Shown: in pieces, positions 37,073-45,367 of the stretch | Layout of the letters: each line of letters opens with the position of its first letter | Numbering within the stretch: position 1 is the stretch's first letter | Origin: Cellulomonas chengniuliangii | Lineage (GTDB): Bacteria; Actinomycetota; Actinomycetes; Actinomycetales; Cellulomonadaceae | NCBI RefSeq assembly: GCF_024508335.1 | Contig: NZ_CP101988.1 | Span: 1,178,001 to 1,242,000, forward strand | Length of the DNA: 64,000 nt | Direction of reading: 5' to 3' | Notes under the pieces: model-generated | What the model was told of the DNA's origin: nothing | The model's database searches: none | Seen by the model: only the letters and a program-made list of their open reading frames with translations | Program-made: the position numbers and the translations under genes

Positions 37073-38255
37073 ACCTGGAGAGCGGCGCCGCCGTCGAGAG
37101 ATGGCGCGCCCGGACGAGGCCGGAGCCCTCGGAGCCCCCGGCGGCTCCGCAGGCGCCGAGAGCACGCCGATGTCGCGTCGGGCGCTGCGCAGCCAACCCG
37201 TCCAGTCGGTCGGGCCTGACGGCCACGCCGGGGCGCAAGGGCCCTACCAGGTGCCTGGCCTGGCGCCCGAGCCGCCGAGCCCGATGCGCTCGCGCCGCGC
37301 CATCCGCGACACCAGCCTCGAGCCGTCCGGGCCTGGGCAGGGCCCGTCCGCCCGCCCGGCGGCGAGCGGCTCGCCCTCCTGGGCCTCGCACCCAGGACAG
37401 CCGTCCGCGCCGACGCAGGGCCGGCCCGAGGCGAGGCCGGCAGCCGCCCCGCCGCCGGCCCGGCCCACCTACGCCGACCGCGCCGCCTCGGCCCCGCCGG
37501 CCGCAGCGCGCCCGTCGTCCACCCCGCCGCCCGCCCCCCGCCAGCCCGAGCCGTCTCGCCCGTGGGGCGCCCCGGCGCCGACCTCCAGCGGCCCCGCGGC
37601 CTGGGGCGCCAGCCCTGCCTCCGCGGCTCCCGCGCCGGCGGCGCCGTTCGGCCAGCCCAGTCCGGCGGCGCCGCAGGGCTCCTCGCCCTCACGGACCAGC
37701 GCCCGCCCGCCAGTGTGGGGCGGGGCCGCGGAGGCCGGGACCGCCGCGCCTGTCGTGAGCCCGGCGGCCGCGCCTGGCTGGCGGCCCACCGCGAGCCCCA
37801 GCGGTCCGTCCTGGGCGAGCACCGCGCCGGGCTCCCCGCCGCAGGCACGCACGGCTCCGCCGGTCGCGCCGGTCGACGCGCCGTCCCCCGCGGCCGCGGC
37901 CACTCCCGCCTGGGCCCCCAGCGCGCCCGCCGATGAGCCGGCTGCCCCGCCGTGGGGCGCCCTGTCCCGCTCGACGCGGGCCGACAGCGAGGACGGGCCG
38001 GAGCCTGGACCCAGCACCACGACGTACGCTAGTCACGACGACGACGAGGACGCCGAGTACGACGAGCGTCCTTCGCACCCGTACACCTGGCTGCAGCTGA
38101 TCGTGCTGGCGCTGGTCGCGTTCGTCCTCGGCTTCCTCATCATGCTGCTCGGCAGCAAGGCGGCGGGCGGCGACGATTCCGCCGCCGGACCGGTGGCCAC
38201 GCACATGGCCGCCGCCGCTGCCGTCGACCTATCGACCGGCCTGCGCGCGCTCTGA
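37065..38255 (+). CDS. Proline-rich protein with C-terminal membrane anchor
   Basis: 396-aa protein. Residues 1-20 are basic ([11 protein letters not shown]); about 60-320 are dominated by Pro, Ala, Ser and Gly with many PPP/APA repeats and almost certainly disordered. A short acidic stretch ([13 protein letters not shown]) precedes a single hydrophobic helix (about 341-363, [17 protein letters not shown]) near the C-terminus. A tail-anchored topology with the long arm in the cytosol is inferred. No enzyme motif. It starts inside the nadD end and precedes rsfS. Function unknown. Confidence 0.75.
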   Translation: MSEPGERRRRREMARPDEAGALGAPGGSAGAESTPMSRRALRSQPVQSVGPDGHAGAQGPYQVPGLAPEPPSPMRSRRAIRDTSLEPSGPGQGPSARPAASGSPSWASHPGQPSAPTQGRPEARPAAAPPPARPTYADRAASAPPAAARPSSTPPPAPRQPEPSRPWGAPAPTSSGPAAWGASPASAAPAPAAPFGQPSPAAPQGSSPSRTSARPPVWGGAAEAGTAAPVVSPAAAPGWRPTASPSGPSWASTAPGSPPQARTAPPVAPVDAPSPAAAATPAWAPSAPADEPAAPPWGALSRSTRADSEDGPEPGPSTTTYASHDDDEDAEYDERPSHPYTWLQLIVLALVAFVLGFLIMLLGSKAAGGDDSAAGPVATHMAAAAAVDLSTGLRAL

Positions 38256-38290
38256 CGAGCGCCCGCAGCCGCCCATCACAAAGGAGTCCC

Positions 38291-38707
38291 GTGCCGGCAA
38301 CCGAACGCGCCGTCGAGCTCGCCATCCTGGCAGCCCGCGCCGCAGCCGACCTCAAGGCTGAAGAGATCATCGCCCTCGACGTGAGCGAGCAGCTCGTCCT
38401 GACGGACGCGTTCGTCATCGCGTCGGGCACCAACGAGCGCCAGGTCGGCGCCATCGTCGACGCCGTCGAGGAGTCCCTGCACAAGGCCGGCTCCAAGGCC
38501 GTGCGGCGCGAGGGCAAGTCGGAGGGCCGCTGGGTCCTCCTGGACTTCGGCGACATCGTGGTCCACGTGCAGCACGCCGAGGACCGCGTGTACTACGCGC
38601 TCGAGAAGCTGTGGAAGGACTGCCCGGCCATCGAGCTCCCGGCGGACATCCGCAGCGGGGACGGCACCACCGCCGACGAGACCGTCGAGGACGGAACCGC
38701 CGGATGA
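38291..38707 (+). CDS. rsfS: Ribosome silencing factor RsfS
   Basis: 138-aa RsfS/Iojap protein that binds L14 and blocks 50S-30S joining under starvation. Core motifs: LKAEEIIALDVSEQLVLTDAFVIASGTNERQ at the start (residues 21-51) and EGRWVLLDFGDIVVHVQH. A C-terminal acidic tail follows the domain. GTG start with GGAG 4 nt upstream. Its stop overlaps the phosphatase start (ATGA), as seen in other actinobacteria with nadD-rsfS-phosphatase order. Confidence 0.95.
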   Translation: MPATERAVELAILAARAAADLKAEEIIALDVSEQLVLTDAFVIASGTNERQVGAIVDAVEESLHKAGSKAVRREGKSEGRWVLLDFGDIVVHVQHAEDRVYYALEKLWKDCPAIELPADIRSGDGTTADETVEDGTAG

Positions 38708-39378
38708 CCGCGGGGCGCGTGCTGCTCTGGCGGCACGGGCGCACCGCGCACAACGCCTCCGGGCGTCTGCAGGGACAGGTCGACATCCCGCTCGATGACG
38801 TGGGCCTGTGGCAGGCCCGGACCGCGGCGGCCGCGCTGGCCGCCCGGTACCGGCCCACGCGCGTCGTCAGCTCGGACCTCTCGCGAGCACGGGCCACCGC
38901 CGGCGCGCTCGCCGCGCAGGTCGGGCTCGAGCTCGTGCTCGACCCGCGTGTGCGGGAGCGCTCGTTCGGCGACTGGGAGGGCATGACCTCCGACGAGATC
39001 GCGGCGCGCTGGCCCGACGAGCACGCCGCGTGGGCGCGGGGCGGCGAGCCGCACCGTCCTGGCGGCGAGAGCCGTGCGGACGTGGCGGAGCGCATGCGCG
39101 AGGCAGTGGGCGAGCACGCGGCCGGGCTCGGCGCGGGGGACACCCTCGTGGTCGTCACCCACGGCGCGGCGATCAGCCTGGCCGTGGGCGCGCTCCTCGG
39201 GCTGCCCTCCGACTGGCGGGGCATCACCGGTCCCAGCAACGCCCACTGGGCGGAGCTGCACGCGGGGCGCCTCTCGCACGGCGGGGCGTGGCGGCTCACC
39301 GGCTACAACCTGGGCCCCACAGACGCCTCGGCGGACTGGAACGCGGGACCCGATCAGCAGGTCAGAGATCCCGATTAG
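38704..39378 (+). CDS. Histidine phosphatase family protein
   Basis: 224-aa phosphoglycerate mutase-like phosphatase. The catalytic RHG is in LLWRHGRTAHNASGRLQG, the second active-site His in LVVVTHGAAISL, and the proton-donor Glu likely in VRERSFGDWEG. Translationally coupled to rsfS. Substrate unknown; close homologs are often loosely called phosphoglycerate mutase, which the short length and motif set do not support. Followed by tRNA-Ala. Confidence 0.9.
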   Translation: MTAGRVLLWRHGRTAHNASGRLQGQVDIPLDDVGLWQARTAAAALAARYRPTRVVSSDLSRARATAGALAAQVGLELVLDPRVRERSFGDWEGMTSDEIAARWPDEHAAWARGGEPHRPGGESRADVAERMREAVGEHAAGLGAGDTLVVVTHGAAISLAVGALLGLPSDWRGITGPSNAHWAELHAGRLSHGGAWRLTGYNLGPTDASADWNAGPDQQVRDPD

Positions 39379-39464
39379 CCATTCGGGGCCTCTCTGACCT
39401 ACAGTTATCCACGCCCGCAAGGGCACGGGGGATCCGCCCGGAACACGTTTCTGGTTGGTCTCAC

Positions 39465-39539
<75 letters not shown>

Positions 39540-39542
39540 GAA

Positions 39543-39581
39543 GACGAAGAGCGTCCGACCACTGGTCGGGCGCTCTTCGTC
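39543..39581 (+). terminator. Terminator of tRNA-Ala
   Basis: 18-bp stem (GACGAAGAGCGTCCGACC with its complement, one G-U) and a 3-nt loop, 5 nt after the tRNA. Confidence 0.8.
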
Positions 39582-39653
39582 GTATGCGGCTGCTCTGGTG
39601 CTCTCGAGGGCGGGCGGCATGAGGGCGCCCCTGACCCGGCCGCCCTCGCGTCA

Positions 39654-39885
39654 TCAGGGAGCGATCACGAGCTCCGTGATGAGGCCGTCCTCGAGGCGGA
39701 AGCGCATCCGGAGGTCGACCGTTCCGCCCGGGAAGTCGCCTCGAGGTGCGACAGGACGATCCAGCGGCGCTGTCCGCGTCGCGTGCGACCTGGTGGCCCT
39801 CGAGGCGCCGCCGCACCGGCTCGGGCAGCGATTCAGGCTGGTGCGCCGTGGTGGTCGTCGAGTGGTCCTGTCGCGTGCTCGTCAT
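39654..39885 (-). pseudogene. NTF2/SnoaL-like protein, degraded
   Basis: Three pieces of one NTF2-like protein lie in three reading frames. Piece A: from an ATG, MTSTRQDHS then LPEPVRRRLEGHQVARDADS. Piece B: RRWIVLSHLE. Piece C: GDFPGGTVDLRMRFRLEDG and LITELVIAP before a stop. B to C needs one inserted G (GAGGC for GAGGGC at about 39740). Between A and B about 60 residues of the usual family middle are missing, so there is a frameshift plus an internal deletion. Codon use is like the neighbours. Family from memory of similar C-termini. Confidence 0.7.
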
Positions 39886-39940
39886 GCCGTGGACTGTGCG
39901 CCCTGCCCCAGGGGCGAGGTCCACCGGCGACCAGGGCTCC

Positions 39941-40759
39941 TCAGCGGGAGATCCGGAAGACGGGCCACCCGATCTCGGTCACGGAGTGCGGATCGATCCC
40001 GGGGAACCCCTCGAGGTAGGACTCCCGGATGGGCCCGTCGACTGAGAGCTCGTGGCGGGCGACGTGCTCGCCGAGCGCCGCGTAGACGTGCGGCGTCGTC
40101 TCGTCGGCGCCGCGGTGGGTGGCGACGGCGAGCTCCACCTGCGGGAGCCGCACAACCCTCGCGCGCCCCTCGAGAGCCCAGTCCTCGGGCTCCGCCGCGA
40201 CGGGGACATGGACGGAGGCGGAGCCCTTCTCGTCGAGGAAGAGCTCAGTGGATCACTCCCCGCCGTAGGGCCCGCTCCGGCGCAGCGCGCCGCCGTCGGC
40301 GAGGGCGGTCAGCTCGGCCACCGACCGCTGGAACCACGTGCCGAGATCGGCCAGCGCGATGGTCTCGGTGATCGCCACAGCCAGCGTCTCCGGCACGCTG
40401 CGGTGCGTGATCGGGATGGGCGCCGACGTCTCGTCCAGCAGGCCGCGCAGGCTCCGCACGGCACGGGCCTCCTCGAGTCGCGCCTCCATGCGCTCGAGGT
40501 GCTCGGAGACGAGCTCCGCCCTCGTGGCCACGGCCGGGGCTGCGAGCACGTCGCGGATCACGTCGACCGGCAGCCCGAGTGCGCGCAGCTCGCGGATGAC
40601 CCGGGCGTCGGCCAGCTGCTCGGGCGCGTACCTGCGGTAGCCGTTGTGCGCGTCGACGGCGGCGGGGGTGAGCAGCCCGGACTGGTGGTAGAGGCGCAGC
40701 GCCTTCGCGCTGAGGTGGGTGGCCCGGGAGAAGTCGCCGATGGTCATGGAAGGGCGCAT
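39941..40759 (-). pseudogene. MerR regulator with effector-binding domain, interrupted by in-frame TGA
   Basis: A 273-codon frame with a single TGA (40253-40255). Before it: MerR helix-turn-helix (TIGDFSRATHLSAKALRLYH, NGYRRYAPEQLADARVIREL) and a helical linker (to about residue 168). After it, in the same frame: TELFLDEKGSASVHVPV then VELAVATHRG and FPGIDPHSVTEIGWPVFRI, a GyrI-like effector-binding domain. So this is one gene with a nonsense codon, not two genes. It starts 16 nt inside the end of the EamA gene and is probably co-transcribed with it. The truncated N-terminal piece could still bind DNA. A sequencing error or TGA readthrough cannot be excluded. Confidence 0.75.
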
Positions 40760-41652
40760 GGCTCCATCTTGCGCCGCCACGGGGGAGCGGTGCGGAGAAC
40801 GCCCGCTCCGCTCCGCTGCTGGCTGACCAGCACGCCGAGGAGGACGAGCCCTGAGCCCACCGCCTGGCGGGCGCCGAAGGCCTCCCCGGCGGCCAGGGCG
40901 CCGAGTAGCATCCCGGTGACCGGGTTGAGCAGACCGAGCGCCCCGACGGCGCCCGCGGGCAGCTGGCGCAGGCCCGCGAACCAGGCGACGTAGGCGAGCG
41001 CTGTGGCCACCACCGTCACGTATCCGAATCCCAGGAGCGCGGGGCCGCCGAGCGGCGGTGGCGGGCCCTCGACCACGAGCGCGACGGGCAGGATCAGCGC
41101 GCCGCCGCCGATCAGCTGCCAGGAGGTCACGGCGACGGTCGACTCCGTGGGCGCCCATCGCTTGGTCAGGACGAAGCCGATCGACGACATCGCCATGGCC
41201 GCGATCGACGCGGCCACGCCCCAGCCGCGCACCGGGGCTCCCGGTCCGAGCAGGAGTGCTCCGACGCCCGCGACGCCGGTCACGGCGCCCAGGACGCCGA
41301 GGGCGGCGGGCCGCTCCGAGAGCAGCGGCCAGGCGAGCAGCATGAGGGCGAGCGCCGAGGTCGCCATGATCGTGGACGCCACGCTGGACGGCAGCAGCTG
41401 GGAGGCCACGTACACCAGGACGAAGAAGGCCCCGATGTTGAGCGCGCCCAGCACGAGCGACCGCCACCACCACGAGCCGCGGGGGAGCCTGCGCGCGAGG
41501 AGCAGCAGCAGGACTCCGGCCGGCAGCGCGCGGAGGGCGGAGCCCCACAGCGGCGACTCGGGGGGCAGGAACTGGCGGGTCACGTAGTAGTTCGAGCCCC
41601 ACGCCACGGGCGCGATCGCGGTGACGAGGACCCACCGCCATTTTGCTTCCAT
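40744..41652 (-). CDS. EamA/DMT-family transporter
   Basis: 302-aa integral membrane protein with about ten predicted helices in two repeats, the drug/metabolite transporter layout. First helix WRWVLVTAIAPVAWGSNYYVT with the family's early GSNYY/F motif; APVAWG and NPVTGMLLGALAAGEAF match the EamA repeat. No ABC partner. It is divergent from a MarR regulator; its start codon lies within a palindrome, so MarR-type repression and a leaderless mRNA are likely. Substrate unknown; efflux of a small metabolite or drug is inferred. Confidence 0.88.
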   Translation of the reverse strand: MEAKWRWVLVTAIAPVAWGSNYYVTRQFLPPESPLWGSALRALPAGVLLLLLARRLPRGSWWWRSLVLGALNIGAFFVLVYVASQLLPSSVASTIMATSALALMLLAWPLLSERPAALGVLGAVTGVAGVGALLLGPGAPVRGWGVAASIAAMAMSSIGFVLTKRWAPTESTVAVTSWQLIGGGALILPVALVVEGPPPPLGGPALLGFGYVTVVATALAYVAWFAGLRQLPAGAVGALGLLNPVTGMLLGALAAGEAFGARQAVGSGLVLLGVLVSQQRSGAGVLRTAPPWRRKMEPCALP

Positions 41653-41657
41653 GGAAG
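41646..41657. promoter_or_regulatory. MarR-type operator 1 (over EamA start codon)
   Basis: Perfect palindrome CTTCCATGGAAG (14 bp with flanking G and C), containing the EamA start codon on the minus strand. Confidence 0.6.
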
Positions 41658-41659
41658 CG

Positions 41660-41665
41660 ATAATA
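41660..41665 (-). promoter_or_regulatory. -10 element of the EamA gene
   Basis: TATTAT on the minus strand, 7 nt before the EamA ATG, so transcription should begin at or near the start codon. Confidence 0.45.
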
Positions 41666-41666
41666 G

Positions 41667-41678
41667 CTTCCAGGGAAG
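41667..41678. promoter_or_regulatory. MarR-type operator 2
   Basis: CTTCCAGGGAAG, one change from operator 1; centres are 21 bp apart (two helix turns). It lies between the two divergent -10 elements. Confidence 0.55.
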
Positions 41679-41679
41679 A

Positions 41680-41685
41680 TATAGT
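41680..41685 (+). promoter_or_regulatory. -10 element of the marR-like gene
   Basis: TATAGT 6 nt before the MarR ATG; implies a leaderless transcript and autoregulation through operator 2. Confidence 0.45.
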
Positions 41686-41691
41686 CGTCGC

Positions 41692-42192
41692 ATGGCAGAG
41701 CCGAGCGACCGGGTGGCCCGCATCCAGGCGGAGTGGCGTCGGGAGCGGCCCGACCTCGACGTCGCGCCCCAGGGGGTCATCGGGCGGCTGCACCGGCTCG
41801 CCGGGCGCCTCACCGCCGAGCTGGTCGCCGTCTACGAGAGGCACGGGCTGGGCGAGGGCGAGTTCGACGTGCTCGCGGCGCTCCGCAGGGCGGGCGCCCC
41901 GTACGAGCGCGCCCCGGTCGACCTCGCCCGGCACACCATGGTCACCACCGGTGCGATGACCAAGCGGGTCGACCGGCTCGTGGCCGCGGGGCTCGTGGAG
42001 CGCCGGCCCGCCGAGGGCGACGGCAGGCGCCGGATCGTCGCGCTCACCCCGGCGGGGCTCGAGGTGATCGACGCCGCGTTCGCCGAGCACATGCAGAACG
42101 AGCGGCGGCTCGTGGACCAGCTGTCGCCCGACGACCAGGCGGCGCTCGAGCCGATCCTCACGCGTTGGCTCCAGGCGTACGAGGGCGAGTGA
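41692..42192 (+). CDS. MarR family transcriptional regulator
   Basis: 166-aa winged-helix regulator. The DNA-binding core is visible: FDVLAALRRAGAPYERAPVDLA, MVTTGAMTKRVDRLVAAGLVERRP (recognition helix) and the wing EGDGRRRIVALTPAG. N- and C-terminal helices form the dimer interface. Two near-identical palindromes lie just upstream between it and the divergent EamA transporter, its likely target. The ligand is unknown. No ribosome site is seen before the ATG, consistent with a leaderless mRNA. Confidence 0.9.
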   Translation: MAEPSDRVARIQAEWRRERPDLDVAPQGVIGRLHRLAGRLTAELVAVYERHGLGEGEFDVLAALRRAGAPYERAPVDLARHTMVTTGAMTKRVDRLVAAGLVERRPAEGDGRRRIVALTPAGLEVIDAAFAEHMQNERRLVDQLSPDDQAALEPILTRWLQAYEGE

Positions 42193-42262
42193 CGGCGGTG
42201 CTGAGCCGCGCGGGCTCGAGCGCTCGCCCCCTCGGGCCGCTGAGGCCCACTACCGTGGCGCC

Positions 42263-43600
42263 GTGAGCAGCAACGACGCCACCGAGCAGCCGATCGACCC
42301 CGACAGCACCGCCTGGCGGCGCCGCCTCCCGACCGCCGCCGAGGGGCGCGCCGACGTGGGCATGGCCGTCGCGCTCTTCGCGGGCGCGGTGCTGAGCTGG
42401 GTGCTGTACCGGACCGCCGGGATCTACGAGGACCCCGCTTCCGGGCCGGTGTCCCTGCTCTGCCTCGCTGGCGCGACCCTGCCGCTCGCGTGGCGCAGGC
42501 GGTGGCCGGCGGCAGTGGGCGCCGCGGTGGCCACGGCGTTCGTGCTGATCGCCACGCTGTCGGTGCCGGAGCTGCTGGTCGTCAACATCGCGCTGTTCAT
42601 GGCGCTGTACTCGGTGGGCGCCTGGGAGCCGTCGCGGCGGCGGGCCACGTGGGTGCGCGTCGCCGTGATCATCGGGATGCTGGTGTGGCTCCTGGTGTCG
42701 CTGTTCCAAGCCTCGACCGACGAGGAGATGCTCGAGAAGTTCGACGGGGCGGGCGTGCTCTCCCCGATGGTCGCGTACATGCTCATCCAGCTGCTCACGA
42801 ACGTCCTGTACTTCGCCGGCGCGTACTGGTTCGGCGACCATGCGTGGGCCTCGGCTCGCGACCGGGCCCGCATGCGCTGGCGCACGCGCGAGCTGCAGGT
42901 CGAGCGGCTCCGCGTCGAGGCGCAGGCGGTGACCATCGAGCGGCTGCGCCTGGCCCGTGAGCTGCACGACTCCGTCGGCCACCACGTGTCGTTGATGGGC
43001 GTGCAGGCCGCCGCCGCGCGCACCCTGCTCGACGTCGACCGTGAGCGGGCGGCGGCCGCCATGGAGCACGTCGAGGACGCCGCGCGCGAGGCCGTCGACG
43101 AGCTCCACGGGCTGCTGACCACGTTGCGGGTGCACGAGTCGGAGGGCGGCCCGCAGGAGGCGGTGGGCTCGCTCGGCGTCGACCGGATCCCCGAGCTGGT
43201 CGAGGGCGCGTGCGAGGCCGGGGTGCGGGCCACCTACCAGGTGGTGGGCGAGCCGGCGCCGCTGCCGCCCGTCACGTCGCTCAACCTGTACCGGATCGCG
43301 CAGGAGGCGCTCACCAACGTGCGCAAGCACGCCGGGGCGAGCGCCCAGGCCGACGTGCGCCTGCGGTACCTGACCGACGCGGTGGAGCTCGAGGTCGCCG
43401 ACGACGGAGTGGGGCTGCGCCGGGCGTCGTCCGACGGCGCCGCGGGCAGGCTCGGGCTGGTGGGCATGCGGGAGCGCGTGGCGGCCGACGGCGGCGAGCT
43501 CCTGACGGCGCCACGGCGGCTCGGCGGGTTCGTGGTCCGCGCCCAGGTGCCGCTGCGCAGGGAGACCGCCGACGCCCGACGGGAGACCGCCGATGTCTGA
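42263..43600 (+). CDS. Sensor histidine kinase (DesK/NarX type)
   Basis: 445-aa membrane kinase with about five hydrophobic helices in the first 190 residues, no large extracellular domain, then HisKA_3 (RLARELHDSVGHHVSLMG, H235) and a HATPase domain with N box QEALTNVRKHAG, ADDGVGL and GLVGMRERVAADGGEL. Such kinases sense membrane state, envelope stress or antibiotics. GTG start. Its end overlaps the response-regulator start by 8 nt. An ABC exporter pair follows, the likely target of this system. Confidence 0.92.
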   Translation: MSSNDATEQPIDPDSTAWRRRLPTAAEGRADVGMAVALFAGAVLSWVLYRTAGIYEDPASGPVSLLCLAGATLPLAWRRRWPAAVGAAVATAFVLIATLSVPELLVVNIALFMALYSVGAWEPSRRRATWVRVAVIIGMLVWLLVSLFQASTDEEMLEKFDGAGVLSPMVAYMLIQLLTNVLYFAGAYWFGDHAWASARDRARMRWRTRELQVERLRVEAQAVTIERLRLARELHDSVGHHVSLMGVQAAAARTLLDVDRERAAAAMEHVEDAAREAVDELHGLLTTLRVHESEGGPQEAVGSLGVDRIPELVEGACEAGVRATYQVVGEPAPLPPVTSLNLYRIAQEALTNVRKHAGASAQADVRLRYLTDAVELEVADDGVGLRRASSDGAAGRLGLVGMRERVAADGGELLTAPRRLGGFVVRAQVPLRRETADARRETADV

Positions 43601-44294
43601 GCAGATCACGGTGCTGCTGGTCGACGACCAGGCGCTGGTGCGCGGCGGGTTCGCGACCATCCTCGACGCGCAGCCCGACATCACCGTGGTGGGGGAGGCC
43701 TCCACCGGGGCCGAGGGCGTCGCCGCCGCGCGCCGGCTCGACCCCGACGTGATCTGCATGGACGTGCAGATGCCCGACATGGACGGCCTCGAGGCCACCC
43801 GGCAGGTGGTCGCCGACCCCGGGATCCGCGCCGGCGTGCTGATGCTCACCACGTTCAACCGGCAGGACTACCTGGTCGAGGCGCTGAGCGCGGGCGCCAG
43901 CGGCTTCCTGCTGAAGAACTCGCGTCCCGCGCAGCTGGTCGACGCGGTGCGCGCGCTCGCGGCCGGCGACGCGCTGCTGGCGCCCGAGGTGACCCGGGCG
44001 GTGATCCGGCAGGCGCTCGAGGGCGCCGCCGCCGGGCGGGACCTCGGCGTGCGGGCCGCTCCGCCGCACGGCGGAGGCCTCCCCGCGGAGGTGTCGGCCC
44101 TCACCGACCGGGAGCTGGGCGTGCTCCGGCTGCTGGCCCGCGGGCTGTCGAACGACGAGATCGCCGCGGAGCTCGTCGTCGGCCGGGCGACCGTCAAGAC
44201 GCACGTGTCCAACGTGCTCATGAAGCTCGCCCTGCGCGACAGGGTCCAGGCGGTGGTGTTCGCGCACCAGCACGGCCTGGTCTCCAGCGACTGA
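43593..44294 (+). CDS. NarL/FixJ-family response regulator
   Basis: 233-aa partner of the kinase before it. The receiver has VDDQALVRGGF, D57 in VICMDVQMPDMDG, and LLKNSRP with the conserved lysine; the LuxR-type domain has LTDRELGVLRLLARGLSNDEIA and ATVKTHVSNVLMKL. A Gly/Pro/His-rich linker separates the two. Translationally coupled to the kinase. It probably controls the ABC exporter genes 119 nt downstream. Confidence 0.93.
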   Translation: MSEQITVLLVDDQALVRGGFATILDAQPDITVVGEASTGAEGVAAARRLDPDVICMDVQMPDMDGLEATRQVVADPGIRAGVLMLTTFNRQDYLVEALSAGASGFLLKNSRPAQLVDAVRALAAGDALLAPEVTRAVIRQALEGAAAGRDLGVRAAPPHGGGLPAEVSALTDRELGVLRLLARGLSNDEIAAELVVGRATVKTHVSNVLMKLALRDRVQAVVFAHQHGLVSSD

Positions 44295-44413
44295 CTCAGC
44301 CTCGCGGCGGAGACGCGATTTCCACCTCGCGCCGGAGGTGGGACCTGCGGCGACGTCCGTAATCTCGAGGGCAGCGGGGCAACAGCCCGAACCAGAACTC
44401 GAGAGAGGGCGAC

Positions 44414-45367
44414 ATGCTGCAGCTCGACGGCATCACCCGGTCATTCGGAGATCGTCGCGTGCTCGACGACGTGTCCTTCACGGTCGCGAGCGGCCGCCTG
44501 ACGGGGTTCGTCGGCGCCAACGGCGCGGGCAAGACGACCACCATGCGGATCATCTTGGGCGTGCTCTCGCCCGACGCCGGCGCGGTCACCATCGACGGGC
44601 GTCCCCTGGACACCGTCCAGCGCCGCTCGTTCGGGTACATGCCCGAGGAGCGCGGCCTGTACCCGAAGATGAAGATCGCCGAGCAGCTCGCCTACCTCGC
44701 CCGGCTGCACGGCTTCGACAAGGCGACAGCGATGGACCGGGCCCGCGACCTGCTGGAGCGCCTGGGCCTGGGCGAGCGCGCCGACGACGCGTTGGAGAGC
44801 CTCTCGCTGGGCAACCAGCAGCGGGCCCAGGTGGCCGCCGCGCTGGTCCACGACCCGCAGCTGCTCATCCTCGACGAGCCGTTCTCGGGCCTGGACCCGA
44901 TGGCCGTGGACGTGGTCCTCGCCGTGCTCGCCGAGAAGGCCGCGACAGGAGTCCCGGTTCTGTTCTCGTCGCACCAGCTCGACGTGGTCGAGCGGCTGTG
45001 CGACGACCTGGTGATCATCGGCGGCGGGAAGATCCGCGCCGCGGGATCGCGCGCCGCCCTGCACGAGGAGTTCGGCTCGACCCGCTACGAGATCGCCGCG
45101 ACCCAGGACATCGGGTGGCTGCGCAGCGAGCGCGGCGTGCGCGTCGTCGAGTTCGACGGCGGCTCAGCGCTGTTCGAGGCCGAGCCCGAGGCCGCGCAGG
45201 CCGTGCTGCGCTCGGCGCTCGAGCGGGGCCCGGTGACCACCTTCGGGCCCCAGCGCCCGACCCTCGGGGAGATCTTCCGCGAGATCGTCGCCGAGCCCAC
45301 AGACGAGCCCGGCCACGCCGGCGACGTCACCGCACCCCTCGCGAACCAGAAGGAGATGGCCCGATGA
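44414..45367 (+). CDS. ABC exporter ATP-binding protein (NatA-like)
   Basis: 317-aa ABC ATPase: Walker A GANGAGKTT, YMPEERGLYPKMKI (typical of the Na/drug exporter group), a signature LSLGNQQRAQ (variant of LSGGQ), Walker B LLILDEPFSGLDP and H-loop SSHQLD. The C-terminal 80 residues form the DUF4162 extension. ATG with a GAGAGAGG upstream. The stop overlaps the permease start by 4 nt. It follows a two-component system on the same strand, an arrangement common for antibiotic or bacitracin-type stress exporters. Substrate unknown. Confidence 0.9.
   Translation: MLQLDGITRSFGDRRVLDDVSFTVASGRLTGFVGANGAGKTTTMRIILGVLSPDAGAVTIDGRPLDTVQRRSFGYMPEERGLYPKMKIAEQLAYLARLHGFDKATAMDRARDLLERLGLGERADDALESLSLGNQQRAQVAAALVHDPQLLILDEPFSGLDPMAVDVVLAVLAEKAATGVPVLFSSHQLDVVERLCDDLVIIGGGKIRAAGSRAALHEEFGSTRYEIAATQDIGWLRSERGVRVVEFDGGSALFEAEPEAAQAVLRSALERGPVTTFGPQRPTLGEIFREIVAEPTDEPGHAGDVTAPLANQKEMAR

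Noticed and set aside
39941-40153. A separate 70-residue gene
   Set aside because: It is the in-frame C-terminal part of the MerR regulator after the TGA, with no ribosome site of its own.
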